Part shown: in pieces, positions 7,968 through 11,476 of the stretch
Layout: every line of letters begins with the position of its first letter
Numbering within the stretch: position 1 is the first letter of the stretch
Source of the DNA: Bacteroidota bacterium
GTDB taxonomy: Bacteria > Bacteroidota > Bacteroidia > Bacteroidales > B39-G9
Assembly (NCBI GenBank): GCA_030592465.1
Contig: JAUVJB010000085.1
Coordinates: 1 to 11,476 of the forward strand
Direction: 5' to 3'
Length of the DNA: 11,476 nt
Notes under the pieces: model-generated
Databases searched by the model: none
What the model saw: the letters and a program-made list of their open reading frames with translations, nothing else
Told to the model about the DNA's origin: nothing
Position numbers and translations under genes: made by a program

Positions 7968-8079
7968 CTTTAATATTTAATAATTTAGATTCTATATTTA
8001 ATATTTAAGAATATAACAATGAATCCATTTTGAAAAGGACTGTTAGGTCTCAATGATTTAAAATTATGACTTTCATTAT

Positions 8080-8102
8080 GGTTTAAGTTTTGTAAATAAA
8101 CC
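8080..8102. repeat. GGTTTAAG-type hairpin family, copy 1
   Basis: GGTTTA (8080-8085) pairs with TAAACC (8097-8102). The related sequences at 8385-8406 (GTTTAAGTTTGTAACTCAAGCC-like) and 8427-8449 suggest a small local family. This copy has only a 6-bp stem and is the weakest structurally. Confidence 0.5.
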
Positions 8103-8118
8103 TTTTTGAAATTTATTT

Positions 8119-8300
8119 AGTGCTTGAACGAAAACTAAGTCATTTATTATTATTTGTCATTGCGATCCGCCAGCTGGCGGAGAAGCAATCTGTAAATCAA
8201 TGGATTGCTTCGGTCGTTCCCTGTTAAATATTGCTTCGCAATTTCACTGGGTAAACCTCCCTCGCAATGACGATAAATATTGAGTTTTCGTTCAAGCACT
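8119..8300. repeat. Nested inverted-repeat element A (18-bp outer arms around a REP-like core)
   Basis: The outer arms 8119-8136 (AGTGCTTGAACGAAAACT) and 8283-8300 are exact reverse complements over 18 bp. Inside lies a core (8156-8271) with 10-bp terminal inverted repeats, GTCATTGCGA and TCGCAATGAC. The core carries the 16-nt palindrome TCCGCCAGCTGGCGGA (8166-8181) and an inner pair GAAGCAATC/GATTGCTTC (8182-8190, 8203-8211). The core is shared with the element at 9603-9689 but the outer arms are not. There is no coding capacity, so any movement would need an enzyme from elsewhere. Confidence 0.85.
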
Positions 8301-8316
8301 ATTTATAAATCAATAG

Positions 8317-8345
8317 CCCAACCATTCACTCTGTGAATGGCTGGG
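8317..8345. repeat. 13-bp hairpin with a 3-nt loop
   Basis: CCCAACCATTCAC (8317-8329) and GTGAATGGCTGGG (8333-8345) pair at 12 of 13 positions around the loop TCT. No T-tract follows on either strand, so it is not an obvious terminator. No second copy is seen in the window. Confidence 0.7.
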
Positions 8346-8403
8346 ATTAAAAATTTAGTAATAGCAAAAGATACCACGCTTATTGTTTAAGTTTGTAACT
8401 CAA

Positions 8404-8503
8404 GCCTCTTATAAAAAATTAAATATGGTTTAAGTTGCAAACTTAAACCGGTGTTGTCATAAGTAGAGACGAGTATATGTCTGCCTATAATTTTTATAAG
8501 GGC
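8404..8503. repeat. Inverted pair enclosing a 10-bp hairpin
   Basis: GCCTCTTATAAAAAATTA (8404-8421) and TAATTTTTATAAGGGC (8488-8503) are imperfect reverse complements, one side having extra bases. Between them GGTTTAAGTT (8427-8436) and AACTTAAACC (8440-8449) form a perfect 10-bp stem with the loop GCA. A diverged copy of the inner sequence lies at 8385-8406. It may be a roughly 100-bp mobile-type element or simply AT-rich pairing; the inner hairpin is the firm part. Confidence 0.5.
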
Positions 8504-8596
8504 ATAAAACCCCCAATTCTAATATTTATTAATTCTTCGCTGACGGCTCGGTTGTAACGAATGCCGGCCGGAGATAACAATATAACAATTGAACAA

Positions 8597-8630
8597 TCCG
8601 TCGGCAGTCAGACAAGTTTTAGCCATTTAA
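8597..8630 (-). repeat. 34-nt dispersed 3'-flank element, copy 2
   Basis: It is identical to 2793-2826 except at two positions (C/T and G/A), both within the GC-rich half. On the minus strand it begins 15 nt after the yajC stop, in the same orientation relative to its upstream gene as copy 1. The small hairpin is weaker here because one stem pair is lost. Confidence 0.75.
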
Positions 8631-8644
8631 TCCCGATGGGTTAT

Positions 8645-8971
8645 TTATTTTTTATCTTCTAAAGCTGAAGAGTCTTTTATAAGTCCTGATTTATCAACTT
8701 TGATTCTAACATTATCTGCTATTTCCAGTGTTATAGTATTTTCTTTTATATCTGTAATTTTACCGTAAATACCGCCAACTGTTAATACTTTATCACCTTT
8801 TTTTAGTGCTTCCCTGAAATTACGCACTTCTTTTTGTTTTTTAACTTGTGGTCTAATTAAAAATAGATAGAAAATAACGATAATTACTAACAGCATAATA
8901 AATGATCCGCTTGCATTGCCTTTGCCTCCATCTTGTGAAGCCATTAATAAGATGTTTAATAATTCATTCAT
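8645..8971 (-). CDS. yajC: Sec translocase accessory subunit YajC
   Basis: YajC is the small membrane protein that associates with SecDF and the SecYEG channel and supports protein export. This 108-residue copy has a short periplasmic start, one membrane helix at about residues 22-39 (GSFIMLLVIIVIFYLFLI) and then the family signature IRPQVKKQKE (39-48). The cytoplasmic part has the conserved LKKGDKVLTVGGIYGKITDI (about 56-75), a typical YajC beta-rich region. Length and order match the family. It follows the DUF1573 lipoprotein gene by 37 nt and is probably co-transcribed with it. The next gene in the same direction lies beyond 677 bp of repeats, so yajC may end a transcript. Confidence 0.96.
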   Translation of the reverse strand: MNELLNILLMASQDGGKGNASGSFIMLLVIIVIFYLFLIRPQVKKQKEVRNFREALKKGDKVLTVGGIYGKITDIKENTITLEIADNVRIKVDKSGLIKDSSALEDKK

Positions 8972-9008
8972 AATTTAAAAATTTAAGGTTACTAATTTAG
9001 TTTAAAAT

Positions 9009-9479
9009 TTATTTAGGAACAACTACCTCGGCAGTTATTGATATTTTATTTCTATTTGGCTGTGTATTAGACCAGATAAATATTATTTTGTGTTGCATAC
9101 CTGTGCGACGTTCACTATTAAAAACAACTTCAATCTGACCTTCTTGTCCTGGAGATAATGGGTCTTTAGAGAATTTAGTAACAGTACATCCACAACTTGC
9201 TTTTACTTCTCGAATAATTAAATCAGAACCTCCTTCATTTTTGTATTTAAAAGTATGAGACACTTTTTCGCCTTGAATTATTACACCAAAGTCGAATGTT
9301 TCTTTATCAAATTTTATTTTTGGTAACGAACTTTCATCAAATTTACCTGATGCTGTAATGGGGTTATTTACAATATCTGTAGTTACTTGTTTCTTTTTAT
9401 CTGAAGTTTTATTGTTATTATTACAACTTGAAATCAGAAAGAAAACGATTAATAATAATGATAAATTTATTTGTTTCAT
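9009..9479 (-). CDS. DUF1573 lipoprotein
   Basis: The 156-residue protein starts with a lipoprotein signal: a basic start, a hydrophobic stretch LSLLLIVFFL and the lipobox ISSC with the lipidated Cys at residue 19, followed by a run of Asn. A low-complexity linker leads to a DUF1573 domain (about residues 55-155). That domain carries FDFGVIIQGEKVSHTFKYKN and SCGCT (95-99), the conserved paired Cys of this family. DUF1573 is an immunoglobulin-like (ASPM-SPD-2-Hydin-type) fold widespread in Bacteroidota; its function is not established. It should sit in the periplasm or at the outer membrane. The gene lies between nusB and yajC, a placement often seen in this phylum, which may link it to export or envelope upkeep, but that is inference. 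Confidence 0.9.
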   Translation of the reverse strand: MKQINLSLLLIVFFLISSCNNNNKTSDKKKQVTTDIVNNPITASGKFDESSLPKIKFDKETFDFGVIIQGEKVSHTFKYKNEGGSDLIIREVKASCGCTVTKFSKDPLSPGQEGQIEVVFNSERRTGMQHKIIFIWSNTQPNRNKISITAEVVVPK

Positions 9480-9545
9480 TTTAATTTAAAGTTAAGCTTA
9501 TTATTATTATTATATAGTGATAAATATACACTATTTACAACTATG

Positions 9546-9553
9546 CAAATTTA
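9546..9553 (-). promoter_or_regulatory. Possible -7 box for the DUF1573-yajC transcript
   Basis: The minus strand reads TAAATTTG, a fit to TAnnTTTG, 67 nt before the ATG at 9479. No TTG-type -33 element is seen at about 20 nt upstream, where the sequence is only A/T. It lies on the gene side of the inverted element, so transcription could restart here after the repeats. Confidence 0.4.
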
Positions 9554-9574
9554 AAAAATAATATCTAAAAAATG

Positions 9575-9720
9575 TATGAGTTCAGTATAAAAAGGGTGCT
9601 TTCGTCATTGCGATCCGCCAGCTGGCGGATCGGCAATCTCAATCGTCTGAAATACAGAGACATAGATTGATTCGTTCCTCGCAATGACGTACTTTTTTAC
9701 CTTTTTAGACTGAACTCATA
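9575..9720. repeat. Nested inverted-repeat element B (21-bp outer arms around a REP-like core)
   Basis: The outer arms 9575-9595 and 9700-9720 are reverse complements at 20 of 21 positions (the left begins TATGAGTTCAGT). The core 9603-9689 has 11-bp terminal inverted repeats, CGTCATTGCGA and TCGCAATGACG. It also has the perfect 22-nt palindrome at 9611-9632, containing TCCGCCAGCTGGCGGA, and an inner CAATCT/AGATTG pair (9634-9639, 9664-9669). The core is homologous to that of the element at 8119-8300, but the outer arms have a different sequence. Confidence 0.85.
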
Positions 9721-9741
9721 TATGAGTCCGGTTTAAAAAGG
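9721..9741. repeat. Third copy of the outer arm of element B
   Basis: It begins TATGAGTCCGG and ends TAAAAAGG. It matches the left arm (9575-9595) at 18 of 21 positions in the same orientation. It directly abuts the right arm, so 9700-9741 forms a 42-nt near-palindrome without a loop. The right arm could pair with either copy. Confidence 0.7.
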
Positions 9742-9752
9742 TCATAATTTTT

Positions 9753-9770
9753 ATCCGTCAGCTGACGGAT
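9753..9770. repeat. Perfect 18-nt palindrome with CAGCTG centre
   Basis: ATCCGTCAGCTGACGGAT is its own reverse complement and belongs to the same family as 8166-8181 and 9611-9632. It is not followed by a T-tract on either strand, which argues against a simple terminator for nusB. Confidence 0.8.
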
Positions 9771-9864
9771 TGCGTTGATTATAAAAAAGTTAAAAAATAT
9801 ACATAAATTAATGTAATTCACTTGTAATTATGTGTATAACTTTATAAACTAATCTCATATATTA

Positions 9865-10806
9865 TTATATCAATCCCCTTCCTGTTTTAATAATTTTATT
9901 TTCGTTTTGTAATTGGTTAATAATTTTATCAAGAACGCCATTAATAAAAACATTGCTTTTTTGAGTGCTGTAGAATTTGCTGATTTCAATATATTCATTT
10001 AATGAAACTTTTATCGGTATAGAAGGAAATTCAACAATTTCAGTAATAGCAGCCTCCATTATTAATTTATCCATAAAAGCAATACGTTCAAAATCCCAAT
10101 TTTTTGTAAATTCACTAATAATCTCTTTGTTTGTTTCGTGATTTGATATGGTTTTACGAAATAAAATTTTTACAAAATCTCTATCATCTTCATTTTTAAA
10201 TAAGTGCATCAGAGATTTATATTCATCATCATTTTCTTTAAAACCGGTTATTGTTTTAATAATCATACTTGTAACAAACTCAATATCATCGTTCCAATAA
10301 ATGCTCTTTTCTTCAATAATTTGAGAAACAAATTCTGAATTAACAATAATTTCAGCAAAAATATCAATAACTAATTGTTTATCATCTTTATAACTATTTT
10401 GTCCGTTATTCGTGTATGCTTCATAAAAGCCTGACTGTTTAATGTTATTATAAAGTTGTTTAATTAGTTCAGGGTTTTCTACCCAGTTTAATTTATTGTT
10501 TAAAATGTATGAATTAAGATTTTTGTTTTTTTCTATTTGTTTAATTAATTTATTATCAATAAATTTCGTATTCGGATTTAAGTCTTCAGGCAAAGGTATT
10601 CTTTTTTGCTTTGCTAAGTCTATTTTATTTTCAGCATAATTTCTTATATCAATAATTAAAAGTAATAATAAGTAATACAGATTGTGGGTTTTGTTTATAC
10701 TGAATAATAAATCATTTTCAAATTTAGTAACAGACTTGTCGTCTGATTTAAAATAAGCATATAACATCATTAATGCTTTTATTCGCAATAAATGCCTGCT
10801 AATCAT
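9865..10806 (-). CDS. nusB: Transcription antitermination factor NusB (long Bacteroidota form)
   Basis: NusB binds boxA RNA together with NusE (ribosomal protein S10) and supports antitermination and rRNA synthesis. This copy has 313 residues, about twice the length of E. coli NusB, as is usual in Bacteroidota. The N-terminus MISRHLLRIKALMMLYAYF matches the first, RNA-contacting helix of the family (R-x-x-R-x-x-A-x-x-x-L-Y). A long helical insertion with LPEDLNPNTKFIDNKLI follows. The classic C-terminal helices occupy about residues 195-305, with WDFERIAFMDKLIMEAAITEI, IPIKVSLNEYIEISKFYST and FINGVLDKI. It is cytoplasmic. The gene heads the minus-strand series and is divergent from the DUF3276 gene, with 316 bp between. 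No -7 box was found just before the start. Confidence 0.95.
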   Translation of the reverse strand: MISRHLLRIKALMMLYAYFKSDDKSVTKFENDLLFSINKTHNLYYLLLLLIIDIRNYAENKIDLAKQKRIPLPEDLNPNTKFIDNKLIKQIEKNKNLNSYILNNKLNWVENPELIKQLYNNIKQSGFYEAYTNNGQNSYKDDKQLVIDIFAEIIVNSEFVSQIIEEKSIYWNDDIEFVTSMIIKTITGFKENDDEYKSLMHLFKNEDDRDFVKILFRKTISNHETNKEIISEFTKNWDFERIAFMDKLIMEAAITEIVEFPSIPIKVSLNEYIEISKFYSTQKSNVFINGVLDKIINQLQNENKIIKTGRGLI

Positions 10807-10894
10807 AGAAATAGAACTTTAAGTAAAAAAATTTAGCTTGTAAAATTAAACTAATTTTACTACATAATTGTTATAAATATAAAATAATTTAATA

Positions 10895-10952
10895 TTTAGT
10901 CTGCTCCGAAAAGCCGATAGGCGGGTAATACGTCAGCTGACGGGAGACTAAA
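10895..10952. repeat. 58-bp element with 8-bp inverted ends and a CAGCTG palindrome
   Basis: TTTAGTCT (10895-10902) and AGACTAAA (10945-10952) are exact reverse complements, and the adjoining GCTCCG and CGGG extend the pairing imperfectly. Inside are CGTCAGCTGACG (10931-10942, perfect palindrome) and GCCGATAGGCGGG. It is a GC-rich island in AT-rich DNA, like the other palindromes in this window. Confidence 0.6.
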
Positions 10953-11079
10953 AGCTACAAGCCTGTACGTCATTGTAATAAATTCGATATGCGGATAGAA
11001 ATTGTTTCGGATTAGTTTCAATATTAAAAAAAATATATTTAAAAATGTTTTAATAGTAATTTGTTTTTAAAATTTTTTA

Positions 11080-11087
11080 TAAATTTG
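11080..11087 (+). promoter_or_regulatory. -7 box for the DUF3276 gene
   Basis: TAAATTTG matches TAnnTTTG and ends 35 nt before the ATG at 11123. A TTTG at 11060-11063 could serve as the -33 element, although the 16-nt spacing is shorter than the roughly 20 nt usually reported. Confidence 0.5.
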
Positions 11088-11122
11088 CGATTATAATTTT
11101 TAATTTTCACTTAATATTAATA

Positions 11123-11470
11123 ATGATGGAAGGACACGAAAAAAAAGAAAGAGATGAAATTTTTTCGAAAGCTGTTAGAGCAGGGAGACGAACTTATTTT
11201 TTCGATGTTAAAGCAACTCGTAAAAATGATTATTATTTAACTATTACTGAAAGTAAAAAACAATTTGATCAAGATGGTCGCTTTCATTTTGAAAAGCACA
11301 AATTGTTTTTATACAAAGAAGATTTTGAAAAGTTTGCACAAGGTTTAGATGATGTTGTTGATTTTATTAACAGTAATCAACCGGAAATTACTGAAAGCAA
11401 CAAAGATGAAAAAGATTTAATTGATGAGTTTACTAATGTTAAATTTGAAGATTTGAATGATAAAGAGTAA
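11123..11470 (+). CDS. DUF3276 / PUR-domain nucleic acid-binding protein
   Basis: This 115-residue protein has the Bacteroidota DUF3276 pattern. EIFSKAVRAGRRTYFFDVKATRKNDYYLTITESKK (about residues 12-46) is followed by FHFEKHKLFLYKEDFEKFAQGLDDVVDFI (about 54-82). That is the beta-beta-beta-beta-alpha layout of a single PUR repeat. PUR-family proteins bind single-stranded DNA or RNA and usually act as dimers. A role in RNA or DNA regulation is likely here, but the target is unknown. The last 30 residues are acidic (DEKDLIDEFTNVKFEDLNDKE). The gene starts with two adjacent ATG codons (11123 and 11126); the first is used here and either is possible. It is divergent from nusB, with a -7 box at 11080, and is complete, ending 6 nt before the window edge. 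Confidence 0.88.
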   Translation: MMEGHEKKERDEIFSKAVRAGRRTYFFDVKATRKNDYYLTITESKKQFDQDGRFHFEKHKLFLYKEDFEKFAQGLDDVVDFINSNQPEITESNKDEKDLIDEFTNVKFEDLNDKE

Positions 11471-11476
11471 TTCAAC

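Larger units (their letters stand above)
7968..8644. other. 677-bp gene-free repeat-rich gap between yajC and the YbbR-like gene
   Basis: No credible gene is seen on either strand. In order it holds a GGTTTAAG...AACC hairpin (8080), a nested inverted element (8119-8300), a 13-bp hairpin (8317), two more GGTTTAAG-type copies (8385, 8427) inside a weak outer inverted pair (8404-8421 with 8488-8503), a GC-rich patch with the palindrome CCGGCCGG near 8570, and the 34-nt element (8597). No TAnnTTTG box was found just before the YbbR-like gene. Confidence 0.8.
9480..9864. other. 385-bp gap between nusB and the DUF1573 gene
   Basis: No gene is seen. From the DUF1573 side it holds an AT-rich leader with a possible -7 box (9546-9553), the nested inverted element B (9575-9720), a third copy of its outer arm (9721-9741) and an 18-nt palindrome (9753-9770). 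A long AT-rich stretch follows up to the nusB stop. Confidence 0.8.
10807..11122. other. 316-bp divergent promoter region between nusB and the DUF3276 gene
   Basis: No gene is seen. The DNA is very AT-rich except for one GC-rich patch at 10901-10948, which is bounded by an inverted repeat and contains a CAGCTG palindrome. A -7 box for the plus-strand gene lies at 11080-11087. A promoter for nusB must also be here, but none with a clear consensus was found. Confidence 0.7.

Noticed and set aside
8119..8300. Autonomous insertion sequence
   Set aside because: The element is 182 bp with no transposase frame and no target-site duplication visible; it is at most a non-autonomous repeat.
8530..8600. 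tRNA or small structured RNA in the GC-rich patch before yajC's 3' end
   Set aside because: No cloverleaf, T-loop or CCA-end pattern could be built; the patch reads as part of the palindromic repeat material.
9753..9770. Intrinsic terminator for nusB
   Set aside because: The palindrome is perfect but no run of U follows on the minus strand (AAAAATTATGACC), and it matches a repeat family found elsewhere.

Overview
The window looks like an AT-rich Bacteroidota (Bacteroidales-type) chromosome segment. Lineage-typical signs are a type A type IX secretion (T9SS) sorting domain, a DUF3276/PUR protein, a DUF5606 protein, the long Bacteroidota form of NusB, a DUF1573 lipoprotein next to yajC, and TAnnTTTG-like -7 boxes. 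No phage, integrase, transposase, CRISPR or rRNA/tRNA gene was seen. The gene content is mostly housekeeping; the unusual content lies between the genes.

Layout. Positions 1-2723 (+) hold the 3' part of a large secreted protein: a C10 (streptopain-like) peptidase end, a six-Asp-box propeller, two PKD domains, a DUF5018-like domain, a starch-binding-like beta-sandwich and a T9SS tail. The reading frame is open from the window edge, so the ATG at 360 is internal. A strong bidirectional terminator (2744-2779) separates it from a convergent series of minus-strand genes. In their own order of transcription these are nusB (10806-9865), a DUF1573 lipoprotein (9479-9009), yajC (8971-8645), a YbbR-like protein (7967-6978), coaE (6978-6382), a TerB-DnaJ co-chaperone (6104-5382), a DUF5606 protein (5222-4767) and an M3 oligoendopeptidase (4592-2871). 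A divergent DUF3276/PUR protein (11123-11470, +) closes the window.

How the genes relate. nusB, DUF1573, yajC, ybbR and coaE form a co-directional core set covering rRNA antitermination, Sec export, an envelope-anchored YbbR protein and the last step of CoA synthesis. Only DUF1573-yajC (37 nt) and ybbR-coaE (1-nt overlap) are tightly coupled. The other junctions are opened by 277-677 bp of non-coding DNA.

Those gaps are rich in structured repeats. They contain GC-rich palindromes built on TCCGYCAGCTGRCGGA, two REP-like hairpin elements each nested inside its own pair of long inverted arms, a 34-nt element found just downstream of two stop codons in the same orientation, short tandem repeats and several other hairpins. 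No new enzymatic or defence system was found. The repeat families, and in particular the three-arm structure at 9575-9741, are the parts most worth a second look.
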